Below are positions 40,542 through 50,432 of a DNA stretch of 52,989 nucleotides, piece by piece. How positions within the stretch are numbered: the first letter of the stretch is position 1; the number at the start of each line of letters is the position of its first letter. A model generated the notes under the pieces. It had not been told where the DNA came from. It was given only the letters and a program-made list of their open reading frames with translations, and ran no database searches. The DNA lies in the NCBI RefSeq assembly GCF_003865095.1, contig NZ_BHYK01000029.1, forward strand, positions 1-52,989, read 5' to 3'. The stretch is from Clostridium tagluense (GTDB lineage: Bacteria > Bacillota > Clostridia > Clostridiales > Clostridiaceae). The position numbers and the translations under genes are program-made.

Positions 40542-41420
40542 ATGCATGAAACAGAGGTAAAAGGTATCTTATCGGCTCAAAATGGAATAAATATATATCG
40601 TGGATGTACTCATGGCTGTATTTATTGCGATTCAAGAAGCAAATGCTATCAGATGCATCATGATTTTGAAGATATAGAGGTAAAGCTTAATGCACCGAAG
40701 ATTTTAGAGGATGGCCTCCGAAGAAAAAGAAAGAAATGTATGATAGGCACTGGGGCAATGAGTGATCCATACATTCACCTGGAGGAAAAACTGGGTAATA
40801 CTAGAAAATGTATTGAACTTATTCATTCCTATGGATTTGGACTGGCCATACAGACCAAGTCCGCAAGAATTTTAAGGGATCTGGATTTACTGAAAAAAAT
40901 TAATGAGAAGACAAAGTGTGTTGTTCAGATGACCCTTACGACTTTTGATGAAGCACTGTGTAAAATTATAGAACCCAATGTCAGCACCACAAGAGAACGG
41001 TTTGATGTGTTAAGGATAATGCGTGATAACGGAATTCCCACGGTAGTTTGGCTCAGTCCTATTTTACCATTTATTAATGATACAGAGGAAAATATTCGGG
41101 GAATTCTGGATTACTGTATAGAAGCAAAGGTACATGGCATTATTTGTTTTGGCATGGGATTAACCTTAAGAGAAGGAAACAGGGAATATTTCTATAAAAT
41201 GCTGGATGAGCATTTTCCAGGAATGAAGGCTCGATATATAGAAGGATATAACTATGCATATCAGTTACCAAGTCCTATTAACGACAGGTTGATGAATATT
41301 TTTAAAACAACCTGTAAATCCCATGGTATATTGTGCGATATTGATGAATGCTTCAATTATCTTCATAAATTTGAGGAAAAAAATGAGCATGAGCAGTTAA
41401 TGCTACCTGGGTTAGATTAG
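40542..41420 (+). CDS. Radical SAM protein of the SPL-like family
   Basis: The 292-residue protein starts at ATG 40542 behind AAGGAGAAG. The cluster motif is RGCTHGCIYC (C22, C26, C29). GTGAMSDPYIHLE and LAIQTKSARILRD are the substrate-side segments seen in the SPL/Rv2578c-like group. The target reaction is unknown; it is distinct from the true spore photoproduct lyase at 16786-17808. C-terminal cysteines (C273, C279 region) may hold another ligand. Confidence 0.8.
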   Translation: MHETEVKGILSAQNGINIYRGCTHGCIYCDSRSKCYQMHHDFEDIEVKLNAPKILEDGLRRKRKKCMIGTGAMSDPYIHLEEKLGNTRKCIELIHSYGFGLAIQTKSARILRDLDLLKKINEKTKCVVQMTLTTFDEALCKIIEPNVSTTRERFDVLRIMRDNGIPTVVWLSPILPFINDTEENIRGILDYCIEAKVHGIICFGMGLTLREGNREYFYKMLDEHFPGMKARYIEGYNYAYQLPSPINDRLMNIFKTTCKSHGILCDIDECFNYLHKFEEKNEHEQLMLPGLD

Positions 41421-42161
41421 CTGTTCCATTACATAATCTCTTAAATGATCCTGTATTTCATTTATACATCTTTCTGTAATTTTACCTCTTATAAATTTCC
41501 GACCCACTAATTACTTTTGTACGGCTTAGGTCCACTAAGCATTATATCTAAGATAAATTCCTGGGAAATAACAAGCATTGCTTTGAATTACATTTTCAAT
41601 AAACATATATGCCCTTGCGCGGAGTTTTGCAGTAATTTTGTTAAATTATTACGAAGAATTTTTAATTATAGTAATCTTGTAACTAAATATGAGATATGTA
41701 ATTAGCTTAGTTCATTGATATATAAGGGGTTATCATTAATTCACATATTGCATTACAAATTTATCAGGGGGGATGCACTGTATTAATATTTTTTAAAGTT
41801 CAATTTTCACTTATATAGGCAATTTTTATACTTATATTAATATGGTGTTTTTGTTTTTTTGTAATATACATGTATATTTATGTTCTAATGTAGATATATT
41901 AAGGGGTTGTGTGAATTACAAGATGTGGTAATAAAGTGAAATATATTGTTAGGGGACGGTAATTAGTATAAAGGAGCTGACTTTCAAGTCTGACGTCAGC
42001 ATTATGGTTGAATTAAGATCTGGTGCTCAAGAAATGACCATAAAGCAATTTCTATTTATAATAGTGTAGAATAAAACGTAATTTTCTGATAAAATAAAGA
42101 TAAGTAAGAATGAATAAAACAACGAATAATAGTCAAAGGTAAATATTGAGGATGTGATAAA
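41421..42161. other. Gene-free stretch
   Basis: There is an AT-rich 740-bp gap. The only structure I see is GCTGAC (41976-41981) pairing with GTCAGC (41995-42000). A 62-codon open frame at 41517-41705 lacks a ribosome binding site and looks accidental. Confidence 0.45.
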
Positions 42162-43073
42162 GTGACTAAGAAAAAAATAAAATCAATAGATGACAATTTC
42201 ATAATGTCGCCAAAATATGATTTTGTATTTAAGTATATATTTGGAAACGAAAAACATAAGGACCTACTAATTGCACTGTTAAGTGATGTATTAGGTGTTC
42301 CAGAAGAAGAATTTGAAGGAATAGAAATAATCAATAGTGAACTACTAAAGGACTTTAAGGAAGACAAAAAAGGGATACTTGATGTACGAGTGAAAACAAA
42401 GGTAGGAAAGCAAATAGATGTTGAGATACAAATACTACCCACAGATTATATGGCAGAACGCACCATTTTTTATTGGAGCAAGATGTATACAAGTCAGATA
42501 AAGCCAGGTGATACTTACGACAAGCTAAAGAAATGTGTAACTATAAACATAGTAGACTTCAAGTGTACACCGCTAAAGAGGTTATATTCTAGTTATCACT
42601 TAACAGAAGATAAAACAGGTTTTAGATTAACGGATATAATAGAGGTACATTTCCTGGAGATACCAAAATTATTTGATAAAGATATTGAGAGAGATGAAAA
42701 TGATCCAATAGTTCAGTGGATGGAATTCTTAGATGCAAAATCGAAGGGAGAGATGGAGATGCTGGCAGAAAAGAATAAGGATATAAAGAAAGCCTATAAC
42801 TTATTGCAAATAATAAGCAAGGATGAAAAGGCTAGAATGTTATATGAGGCTAGGCAGGCAGAAATTAGTGACCAGCTTACTAGGATAAAATCAGCAGAGG
42901 AAAAAGGAATAGAAAAAGGAATAGAAAAAGGAATAGAAAAAGGCGCAAATGAGAAAGCAATAAAGGTAGCCGAAAAAATGATAATAAAAGGGCTTTCAAT
43001 GGATGATATAGTTGAAATAACTGAGCTTACAGTAGAAAGATTACTTGAAATAAAGCGTAATATGGTGCATTAG
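42162..43073 (+). CDS. Rpn-family PD-(D/E)xK nuclease (putative transposase-like)
   Basis: The 303-residue protein starts at GTG 42162 behind GAGGATG. The N-terminal SPKYDFVFKYIFGNEKHKDL and the core GILDVRVKT...IDVEIQ are typical; D74, E88 and Q90 form the nuclease motif with the Q seen in Rpn proteins. Rpn enzymes promote RecA-independent recombination. Residues ~246-260 contain GIEKGIEKGIEKG, encoded by a 12-bp tandem repeat prone to slippage. A fragment of a second copy lies at 36186-36311. Confidence 0.88.
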   Translation: MTKKKIKSIDDNFIMSPKYDFVFKYIFGNEKHKDLLIALLSDVLGVPEEEFEGIEIINSELLKDFKEDKKGILDVRVKTKVGKQIDVEIQILPTDYMAERTIFYWSKMYTSQIKPGDTYDKLKKCVTINIVDFKCTPLKRLYSSYHLTEDKTGFRLTDIIEVHFLEIPKLFDKDIERDENDPIVQWMEFLDAKSKGEMEMLAEKNKDIKKAYNLLQIISKDEKARMLYEARQAEISDQLTRIKSAEEKGIEKGIEKGIEKGANEKAIKVAEKMIIKGLSMDDIVEITELTVERLLEIKRNMVH

Positions 43074-43106
43074 AACCATAGGGAGCATAATTAAAGGAAA
43101 ATATCC

Positions 43107-43145
43107 ACCGCCTGGGTAAGATGAATTTATCCAGGCGGTTTTTTA
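43107..43145 (+). terminator. Strong rho-independent terminator
   Basis: ACCGCCTGG (43107-43115) and CCAGGCGGT (43131-43139) followed by TTTTT. The gap 43146-43318 shows nothing else. Confidence 0.92.
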
Positions 43146-43318
43146 TATTAAATTATTTGGAGGTGGTATTATAGGAATTGTTTCCATATAGTGATGAGAG
43201 TGAATATTATAAACATTCTTTTCATTGTGTTTAGTTAAATACTATTGGTATAATATAATGAATAGAAAAATATAGATTAAATTACTTTATTTTTCAGACG
43301 AACAGAAAGGGTGAAATC

Positions 43319-45073
43319 ATGGACATTTTTAAAAAATTTATTAATTATTATAAGCCTTACAAGCTTCTTTTTTTTGCAGACATGTTTTGTGCACTAGTAG
43401 TTTCTGCAGTGGATATATCTTTTCCAGTAATTCTTAGTTATCTTTCGAAAAACTTCTTTACAAAAGATAAACAAGTTATTCTTCATAACATTGGCTATAT
43501 TGGCATAGCATTGGTGTGTATGTATATAATAAAATATTTCTGTCAATATTTTATAGCTACTTGGGGACATATTATGGGGGCTAGAATGGAAAATAATATG
43601 AGAAGAGATTTATTTAGTCATCTTCAAAGTTTACCATTTTCATATTATGATGAAAATAATACTGGAGAGATGATGTCTAAGCTAATATCAGATTTGTTTG
43701 ATATTTCAGAACTTGCACATCATGGTCCGGAGAATGTACTTATCTCAGCTTTAAAAATCTTAGGCTCCTTTACAATACTATTGTTCATAAATGTGAAAAT
43801 GACACTCATTTTGCTAGTAGTTACAGTAATCATGGTAGTCTTTTCAACTTATCAAAATTTGAAAATGCGTAAAATATTCTTGGATAATAGGAAAAAAACA
43901 GCAAATATAAACTCTGCAGTGCAGGATAGTTTATCAGGAATTAGAGTTGTAAAGTCATTTGCAAATGAAGAAATAGAAAAGAAAAAGTTTAATAAAAGAA
44001 ACAAAGAGTATTTAAATTCTAAGGTACAAAGCTATACTGCAATGGGTAAGTTTATTGCTGGAAATACTTTTTTTGAAGGAATTTTATATGTTGCAATAAT
44101 AGTAGCTGGATCATTATTTATTATTGACGGTTCTTTAAAAGTCTCAGATCTTGTAGTCTATGCTCTTTATATAAATATATTTATAAACCCTATAGATATA
44201 TTAATTAATTTTACAGAGCTATTTCAAAAGGGATATGCAGGGTTTCAGAGGTTTAGGGAAGTTATAGAAACAGTGCCTGTTATAGTGGATAAAGAAGATG
44301 CTGTAACTCTTACCAACGTGAAGGGAAATATAGAATATAAAAATGTAACCTTCAGTTATGGTGATGATCATAATGTTTTAAATGATATAAGCATAAAGAT
44401 AAAGGCCGGGAGAAACATAGCATTTGTTGGTCCGTCTGGTGGTGGAAAAACTACAATCTGTTCACTTCTTCCAAGATTCTATGACATAACATCTGGAAGC
44501 ATTACAATAGATGGAAATGATATAAGAGATCTGACACTTGAATCCCTTAGAAATTCCATAGGTGTTGTACAACAAGATGTATATATGTTTGCAGGTAGCA
44601 TAAAAGAAAACATTGGATATGGTAAAATTAATGCTTCTGATGAAGAAATTATGGAGGCAGCTAAAAATGCCAATATTCATGACTATATAATGGATCTTGA
44701 TGAAGGATATGATACCTATGTTGGTGAGCGTGGAGTAAAACTTTCTGGTGGACAAAAACAGAGGCTTTCCATAGCAAGAGTATTTTTAAAAAATCCTCCC
44801 ATTTTAATTTTAGATGAAGCGACTTCAGCATTAGACAATGAAAGCGAGAGATATATACAAAGTTCCATTGAGAAACTTTCAAAGGATAGAACTACTATAG
44901 TTATAGCCCACAGGTTAAGTACAATAAAGAAATCAGATGAGATAATAGTTATTAATAATGAAGGCATACAAGAAAGAGGCAATCATAACGAGCTTCTTAA
45001 AAATGAAGGTATGTATGCATATTACTATAATATGCAATTTGAAGGATTGGATTCTAATAGTAAAATATTTTAG
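43319..45073 (+). CDS. ABC exporter, fused permease and ATPase (MsbA/MDR-like)
   Basis: The 584-residue half-transporter starts at ATG 43319 behind AAAGGGTG. Six transmembrane helices occupy residues ~15-310. The ATPase has GPSGGGKTT (371-379), a Q-loop (VVQQDVYMF), signature LSGGQKQR (475-482) and Walker B ILILDEATSALD (~495-506). It would act as a homodimer exporting lipids, peptides or drugs; the substrate is not apparent. It is a single-gene unit, with the antiterminator gene 175 bp downstream. Confidence 0.92.
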   Translation: MDIFKKFINYYKPYKLLFFADMFCALVVSAVDISFPVILSYLSKNFFTKDKQVILHNIGYIGIALVCMYIIKYFCQYFIATWGHIMGARMENNMRRDLFSHLQSLPFSYYDENNTGEMMSKLISDLFDISELAHHGPENVLISALKILGSFTILLFINVKMTLILLVVTVIMVVFSTYQNLKMRKIFLDNRKKTANINSAVQDSLSGIRVVKSFANEEIEKKKFNKRNKEYLNSKVQSYTAMGKFIAGNTFFEGILYVAIIVAGSLFIIDGSLKVSDLVVYALYINIFINPIDILINFTELFQKGYAGFQRFREVIETVPVIVDKEDAVTLTNVKGNIEYKNVTFSYGDDHNVLNDISIKIKAGRNIAFVGPSGGGKTTICSLLPRFYDITSGSITIDGNDIRDLTLESLRNSIGVVQQDVYMFAGSIKENIGYGKINASDEEIMEAAKNANIHDYIMDLDEGYDTYVGERGVKLSGGQKQRLSIARVFLKNPPILILDEATSALDNESERYIQSSIEKLSKDRTTIVIAHRLSTIKKSDEIIVINNEGIQERGNHNELLKNEGMYAYYYNMQFEGLDSNSKIF

Positions 45074-45248
45074 ATATAAGGTAGTTACTTCATTTCATTT
45101 TCAATTTATGAAATACTTCTGCCCCCTAAAAGCATTGAACCTAAATATGGTGGTATAATGGTATAGAGTTGAATTTTAGAAATTACACAGTTTTCTAATT
45201 CTATGTTGTATATACGAATTTTCCATAAAAACATGGGGGGTAAAGCTA

Positions 45249-46121
45249 ATGAAAATTGCAACTTCTGATTTTAATGTGATTAAAGTGTTTAATAACAATA
45301 TTGTGTTAGTTTATCAAGCAAGTGTAGAAAAAATTCTTTGTGAAAAAGGAATAGGACTTGGAAAGCATTCAGGCGATAGTATATCTAGGAATGCATTAAT
45401 TGAAAAAACATTTTTTATTAAAAACAAAATTAATAAAGTTAATTTTCATGAACTGGTAAATAGTCTTGACGCAGAAGTGATTGGGCTTTGTGAGGAAATA
45501 ATATATATGATCTCCAAAGAACTAAATGAAGATTTACATGAAAAAGTTCATATATCACTAATTGATCATATAGCGTTTACTTTAAAGCGACTTAAAAACG
45601 GTGATAATATAGAAAATCCATTTTTAGATGAAATTGAGACACTTTTTCCAATAGAATTTGAACTAGCCCAAAAAGCGGCAACTATAATTGAGGATAAAAC
45701 AAAGATTCACATTCCAGATGATGAAATTGGATTTATAACTCTGCATATATATTCTGCAAGGAATGAGAGAGGATTAGCTAATACAATAAAATATGCATTT
45801 GTATCAAATACCATTATAAAAATGATTGAAGATGAATTAAATGTTAAAATAGATAGAAAGTCGCTTGATTATGCTAGATTTATTACTCATATTCGATTTG
45901 CTATTCAAAGGATTTTAGGTAATATTCCTGTTAAAAATAAATTAGTAAATACTATAAAACGTAAATATGATCCTTGCTTCAAGCTGGCACAAAAAATTTC
46001 GAAATTTGTTGAAGGAGAGTTTGAGCTAAAAGTTGTTGAAGAGGAAACTGCATATTTAGCTATACACATTCAGAGATTTAAAAGTAATAGATTGAAAAAA
46101 CGAAAAAAAGTTACTTTTTAA
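45249..46121 (+). CDS. BglG/LicT-type transcriptional antiterminator with two PRDs
   Basis: The 290-residue protein starts after GGGGGT. Residues 1-58 are the CAT RNA-binding domain. PRD1 (~70-170) has HISLIDHIAF (H101, H107) and ITLHIYSA (H166). PRD2 (~175-280) has FITHIRFA and YLAIHIQR. Phosphorylation of these histidines by PTS proteins controls binding to antiterminator RNA. No PTS gene or obvious RNA antiterminator site is nearby, so the target must be elsewhere. Confidence 0.9.
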   Translation: MKIATSDFNVIKVFNNNIVLVYQASVEKILCEKGIGLGKHSGDSISRNALIEKTFFIKNKINKVNFHELVNSLDAEVIGLCEEIIYMISKELNEDLHEKVHISLIDHIAFTLKRLKNGDNIENPFLDEIETLFPIEFELAQKAATIIEDKTKIHIPDDEIGFITLHIYSARNERGLANTIKYAFVSNTIIKMIEDELNVKIDRKSLDYARFITHIRFAIQRILGNIPVKNKLVNTIKRKYDPCFKLAQKISKFVEGEFELKVVEEETAYLAIHIQRFKSNRLKKRKKVTF

Positions 46122-46209
46122 AGTAGGGACTAGCACCAAGGGACAGGAATCCGCTTAATGTTGGGGATAAAAAATATGAATGATATTACAGTTAAATGTA
46201 GATATAAAT

Positions 46210-46242
46210 AAAAGACTTACTCTAAAAGGTAAGTCTTTTACT
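46210..46242 (+). terminator. Rho-independent terminator
   Basis: AAAAGACTTAC (46210-46220), loop, GTAAGTCTTTT (46229-46239). Confidence 0.85.
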
Positions 46243-46308
46243 TATCTCTACATATTAAATCTGCAGAGATACATAATAGATATATTTATTTGGATGAACT
46301 AGGTTTGT

Positions 46309-46471
46309 ATATAATCGAATGTTGGCTGAAAGAATAAAGTCCTATGAAGAAAATAAACATATCAAAGTACCTAAATTAAAATCTATGATTAAGATAGAGC
46401 AACATAGACAGTTCTAGCTTCGCAGATTTGACCAAGAAGCTCCAACCTCTTGGGTGGCGAGTAGTTCACTA
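46309..46471 (+). pseudogene. Relic of a TnpB element: fragment plus right end
   Basis: YNRMLAERIKSYEENKHIKV, PKLKSMIKIEQHRQF and stop (to ~46417) resembles an N-terminal piece of OrfB/TnpB. It is followed by AAGAAGCTCCAACCTCTTGG and GTGGCGAGTAGTTCAC, the typical right-end hairpin of clostridial IS605-like elements. The rest is lost. From 46472 to 46813 nothing else is visible. Confidence 0.5.
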
Positions 46472-46813
46472 ATAGTACATTCAGTAATCCCTTATTGATG
46501 TTGAAAATATGTTTTAATAGCATTATAATGAATTAGTCAATGTTACAAGTTAAATTGTTATTATTTTAAAAGAATAGGCAAAAGGACAGTAATGTAATTT
46601 GAAAAACACCCTTACTTTTCAAATGAAATAGGGTTAGAGTTATATTATAATAAGTAAAAATTTTATTATAAAATAAAATTATGAAAGATAGAATGAAGTT
46701 AAATCAAAGTTTTATTCATCAAGTATGATTATAAAAAAATGGCATATTAAATAATTTGAATTATTTGTTTACCGCGTGGATAAAAAATTAAGTACAATAG
46801 GGGAGCGAGTATA

Positions 46814-47104
46814 TTGAATTTAGAAAATAGAATAGTTAATAAAATAGTTGATATATCAAAGAAACATAAATATATTGATAAAATTGTTATCTTCGGGTCA
46901 CGAGCGCGTGGTGATAATTTATTAAAAAGTGATATTGATTTAGGTGTGTATTCTGATAATTCTATTGCAGAATTCAAAGATGAAATTGAGGAGAAAGTTA
47001 GTACTTTATTAGAGTTTGATTTTTCACATATGAATAATATTGAAGATAAGTTTTTTATAGAACAAGTTGAAAAAGAAGGGGTAATTATTTATGAGAAACC
47101 TTGA
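46814..47104 (+). CDS. mntA: MNT nucleotidyltransferase, probable MntA antitoxin
   Basis: The 96-residue protein starts at TTG 46814 behind AGGGGAG. The signature GS-x10-D-x-D is exact: GSRARGDNLLKSDID. Minimal nucleotidyltransferases of this type AMPylate the partner HEPN protein on a Tyr, neutralising it. The gene overlaps the partner by 14 bp, so the two are translationally coupled. Confidence 0.85.
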   Translation: MNLENRIVNKIVDISKKHKYIDKIVIFGSRARGDNLLKSDIDLGVYSDNSIAEFKDEIEEKVSTLLEFDFSHMNNIEDKFFIEQVEKEGVIIYEKP

Positions 47105-47486
47105 TTTTAAGTATATGAATTTGAAAAGGGCATACGATAGACTTAAAGAAGTTAGTGATTTATACGACGGTAAAAATGAAATAATAAGAGATAGCTTAAT
47201 TCAAAGGTTTGAATTTACCTATGAGCTCACTCATAAAACACTTAAAGAGTTTATGAATTTCCAAGGAGTAACCCTCGAGAACTCATTTCCACGTACAATA
47301 TTTAAAAAGGCATATGTTAACAATATTATATCAGATGAATTGGTATGGATTAATTTATTAGAAGATAGAAATTCTACATCACATATTTATAACGAAAAGT
47401 TAGCTAATGAAATTGCAGAGAGAATAGCCAATAAATATGTTGACTCCATTGGTGAATTAATTAAAAACTTAGAATTATTAATGTAA
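47091..47486 (+). CDS. hepT: HEPN-family protein, probable HepT toxin (HI0074-like)
   Basis: The 131-residue all-helical protein contains RNSTSHIY, the Rx4HxY motif of HepT-type HEPN ribonucleases. R and H are the RNase residues and Y is the AMPylation site. The nearby sequence (RFEFTYELTHKTLKEFM) fits the nucleotidyltransferase-substrate-binding family. Unpaired, it would cleave RNA and stop growth. Most likely a type VII toxin-antitoxin pair with the preceding gene. Confidence 0.85.
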   Translation: MRNLDFKYMNLKRAYDRLKEVSDLYDGKNEIIRDSLIQRFEFTYELTHKTLKEFMNFQGVTLENSFPRTIFKKAYVNNIISDELVWINLLEDRNSTSHIYNEKLANEIAERIANKYVDSIGELIKNLELLM

Positions 47487-47698
47487 CTTTATCGTTTAAT
47501 AACTTAGAAATTGATATTACTATAGGGGAAGCTAGTATTTATAAAGGACAGAAGATTAAATACATTTTTGATTTTGGTTATCAATGGGAATTTAATATAA
47601 TAGTAACTGATATTGATAAAAATGCAACATTGCCTATGCAGCCTGAGGTTATTGAATCAAAAGGGCAATCGCCAGAGCAATATCCAGAATGCTACTAG
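47486..47698 (+). pseudogene. C-terminal remnant resembling plasmid pRiA4b ORF-3 proteins
   Basis: Directly after hepT a frame without start encodes LEIDITIGEASIYKGQKIKY, IFDFGYQWEFNIIV and a tail PEVIESKGQSPEQYPECY. YxFDFGxxWEFxIxV followed by E-x-x-G-xxPxEx is the pattern of the ORF-3 family. The N-terminus is absent, so it is judged a remnant. Confidence 0.5.
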
Positions 47699-47821
47699 CA
47701 AACCTATAATTTTATTAAAAAGTTGCACATTTGATGAAGATTGATGATTTCATTCTTCCTATAATTATATTATCCTATAGTGGAAGTATATAGTAATCAA
47801 CATTTAGGAAGGTGAATATTT

Positions 47822-49519
47822 ATGGGAAATTATCAAAACATTAATACTTTAAAACCAGAAGGCATTGAAAACAAAAGAGCGTATTTGGTTGGAGGGGGTA
47901 TAGCCTCTCTTGCGGCTGCCGCATATTTAATACGAGATGGTCATATGGATGGTAAAAACATAACTATTTTAGAACAATCACATATTATCGGTGGTAGTAT
48001 GGATGGATGCGGAAATGCAAAGGACGGTTATATTGTTCGAGGTGGAAGAGAGATGGAAGAACACTATGAGTGTTGCTGGGATTTATATGGCAAGATTCCA
48101 TCTCTAACTGCTCCTAATCGAACTGTTTTAGATGAATTCCGCGAGTTAAATGATGCTGACCCTAATGAGTCAACTTGTAGATTGCTTCAGAATTGTGGTG
48201 AAAAAGCAGATTTTTCTTCTCTAGGACTTAAGGATAATCACATTAAGCAACTTACTATGCTTTTCCTTGCAACCGAAGAAGATTTAGGAGCTGCAACTGT
48301 TGAGCAGTATTTTGAACAATCCTTTTTAGAAACTGATATGTGGTGTTTCTGGCGTTCTATGTTTGCATTTGAAAATTGGCATAGCGTTGTGGAAATGAAA
48401 CGCTATATGCAACGTTTTATGCATTTGCTTCCTGGAATGAGCCGTATGAAAAACATTATGTTTTCAAAGTACAACCAGTATGAATCTATGATTCTTCCAC
48501 TTGAAAAATGGTTGCAATCTAAAAATGTAGTCATTGACCTAGATTCACAGGTTACAGATTTAGATATTGACATAGAGGCAGATAAGAAAACAGTTACTGC
48601 CATTCACTTGGTGCACAATGGTAAAGATGAAGTAATTCATACAACAAAGAATGATTTGGTATTTGTTACTAATGGATCTATGACAGAAAACTCTACTACT
48701 GGAAGTATGCATGAACCTGCAATAACTAATCGTGGGGCTTCTGGATGCTGGGATTTATGGAAAAACATTGCAAAGAAAGATTCTTCCTTTGGAAAACCAG
48801 AAGTATTCTGTAGTGACATCGACAAAAGCAAATGGGAATCTTTTACTATAACTAGCAAAGATGCTAGAATGGCAGACCTGCTTAAGGAACTCACCGGCAG
48901 AGATCCATACTCTGGTAAAACAGTTACTGGAGGCATTATAACTATTAAGGATTCAAATTGGCTTTTGAGTGTAACTTGCAATAGACAACCTCATTTTATT
49001 GACCAACCTAAGGATGTTTTAGTAATATGGGCTTATGGTCTTTTCCCTGACAATATTGGTGATTTTGTGAAAAAGAGAATGAGCGATTGTACTGGTGAAG
49101 AAATGATGACAGAGCTTTTATACCATATGGGTAAGAAGGATGAGATATCAGAAATTCTTAAAAACGTTAATGTTATCCCTTGCATGATGCCTTATACCAC
49201 AAGTCAATTTATGCCTCGTGTTAAGGGTGATCGTCCTGATGTTATTCCACAAGGGAGTACCAATCTTGCCTTTTTAGGACAATTTGCAGAAGTTGCAGAT
49301 GATTGCGTATTCACAGTTGAATATTCTATTCGTTCAGCTATGATGGCGGTTTACACATTACTTAACCTTGATAAAAAGGTGCCAGAAGTATATCCTACTA
49401 AATATGATATTCGTGTGGTTGCAGCAGCTGCAAAGGCATTATATAGTGGACGACCTCTCCCAGGAGAGACTATTGTGCGCAAGCTTTTGAAAAATACAAC
49501 GCTTGAAGGTTTAATTTAA
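47822..49519 (+). CDS. ohyA: Oleate hydratase
   Basis: The 565-residue FAD enzyme of the MCRA family is of the usual length. It starts at ATG 47822 behind AGGAAGGTG. The nucleotide-binding motif is LVGGGIASLAAAAYLIRDG (22-40), and RGGREMEEHYEC (73-84) is the conserved active-site region. FCSDIDKSKWESFTIT and PYTTSQFMPR are further hallmarks. It adds water to the cis-9 double bond of unsaturated fatty acids to give 10-hydroxy fatty acids, a detoxification reaction. A convergent TetR gene is a plausible regulator. Confidence 0.95.
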   Translation: MGNYQNINTLKPEGIENKRAYLVGGGIASLAAAAYLIRDGHMDGKNITILEQSHIIGGSMDGCGNAKDGYIVRGGREMEEHYECCWDLYGKIPSLTAPNRTVLDEFRELNDADPNESTCRLLQNCGEKADFSSLGLKDNHIKQLTMLFLATEEDLGAATVEQYFEQSFLETDMWCFWRSMFAFENWHSVVEMKRYMQRFMHLLPGMSRMKNIMFSKYNQYESMILPLEKWLQSKNVVIDLDSQVTDLDIDIEADKKTVTAIHLVHNGKDEVIHTTKNDLVFVTNGSMTENSTTGSMHEPAITNRGASGCWDLWKNIAKKDSSFGKPEVFCSDIDKSKWESFTITSKDARMADLLKELTGRDPYSGKTVTGGIITIKDSNWLLSVTCNRQPHFIDQPKDVLVIWAYGLFPDNIGDFVKKRMSDCTGEEMMTELLYHMGKKDEISEILKNVNVIPCMMPYTTSQFMPRVKGDRPDVIPQGSTNLAFLGQFAEVADDCVFTVEYSIRSAMMAVYTLLNLDKKVPEVYPTKYDIRVVAAAAKALYSGRPLPGETIVRKLLKNTTLEGLI

Positions 49520-49522
49520 ATA

Positions 49523-49567
49523 TATAACAAAAAAAGCAAGAGAGTATATGCTTTCTTGCTTTTTTGT
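49523..49567. terminator. Bidirectional terminator between ohyA and the TetR gene
   Basis: ATAACAAAAAAAGCAAGA and TTTCTTGCTTTTTTGTTAT form a long stem with T-tracts in both directions. Confidence 0.9.
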
Positions 49568-49620
49568 TATATATTTTTATAGTAGAAGTAGTGGCCATAG
49601 ATTAGTATAAGCAATTGCTA

Positions 49621-50178
49621 TTACTGCATTTCACATTTTAATAATGCTCTATGGATATCCCCACTAATTATATTAGCTAGATTATCAATAATCTGATCAG
49701 AATCATTAATCATATTGGTTCTTATCCATTCAAGTAATAATCCTACAAAAGCAAATTTGTAAAAATTAACCACGAATTCTTTCTTTTCCTGTGAAACTTT
49801 CATGTCCACCGCGATTTCATCTACAACGTTAACCACAAGGTTATACACTGCGCTGTATAAATGGGTCTCTAAGTGTTCACGCCCAATGGAGTTATAGGTA
49901 TTTAACACCATTTTACGATTTTGATCCAAATAGATTAATATCTTCAAAAATCCCTGCTGCCATGTTTGATAGGTTGTATTTTCTTCCATGGCATTGGTAA
50001 CTTCAGTTCTGAAAATCCATTCTAAAAGTGCATAGATATCTTGAAAGTGATAGTAGAATGTACGGCGATTAACTCCACAGTCCGAAACAATATCATTAAT
50101 TGTAATTTTTGCTAAAGGTGTGGTATTCATTAGTTTTTTCAAGGATTCTGCTAAAGATTCTTTTGTAGTTTGGTGCAT
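49621..50178 (-). CDS. TetR-family transcriptional regulator
   Basis: The 185-residue protein starts at ATG 50178 behind AAAGGAGAT. The helix-turn-helix is in residues ~10-50: KITINDIVSDCGVNRRTFYY. The C-terminal ligand domain is all-helical. It is convergent with ohyA, and TetR relatives commonly respond to fatty acids or similar lipophilic compounds, so control of ohyA is a reasonable guess. Its own promoter region (50179-50225) is AT-rich with AGTAAACT-like dyads. Confidence 0.88.
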   Translation of the reverse strand: MHQTTKESLAESLKKLMNTTPLAKITINDIVSDCGVNRRTFYYHFQDIYALLEWIFRTEVTNAMEENTTYQTWQQGFLKILIYLDQNRKMVLNTYNSIGREHLETHLYSAVYNLVVNVVDEIAVDMKVSQEKKEFVVNFYKFAFVGLLLEWIRTNMINDSDQIIDNLANIISGDIHRALLKCEMQ

Positions 50179-50403
50179 ACATTATATCTCCTTTCCATTG
50201 GCGTTATATATATTATATTTAAAGTAAACTCTTTAGTCAATGTGAGATAAGTCAATACAGGACACCTCTTTTTCTTTAATTCATTCCATGGATAAACATT
50301 TTCATAATGAGTAAAAAATATTTCCTTAATAAAATTGGCAATAGCTATCGATTGTAAGTGGCAATAAAGTTTTAAGTCAGTAGCCTTTGAGGAAAAACTA
50401 TCA

Positions 50404-50432
50404 TTGACAATATTTATTCTTGATTCTATAAT
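50404..50432 (+). promoter_or_regulatory. Consensus sigma-A promoter of the ABC-F leader
   Basis: TTGACA at 50404-50409, a 17-bp spacer and TATAAT at 50427-50432 match the consensus exactly. Transcription should begin near 50439, leaving a ~265-base leader before the ABC-F gene. Confidence 0.85.

Noticed and set aside
41517-41705. 62-codon plus-strand frame
   Set aside because: No ribosome binding site, no family resemblance, unusual composition.
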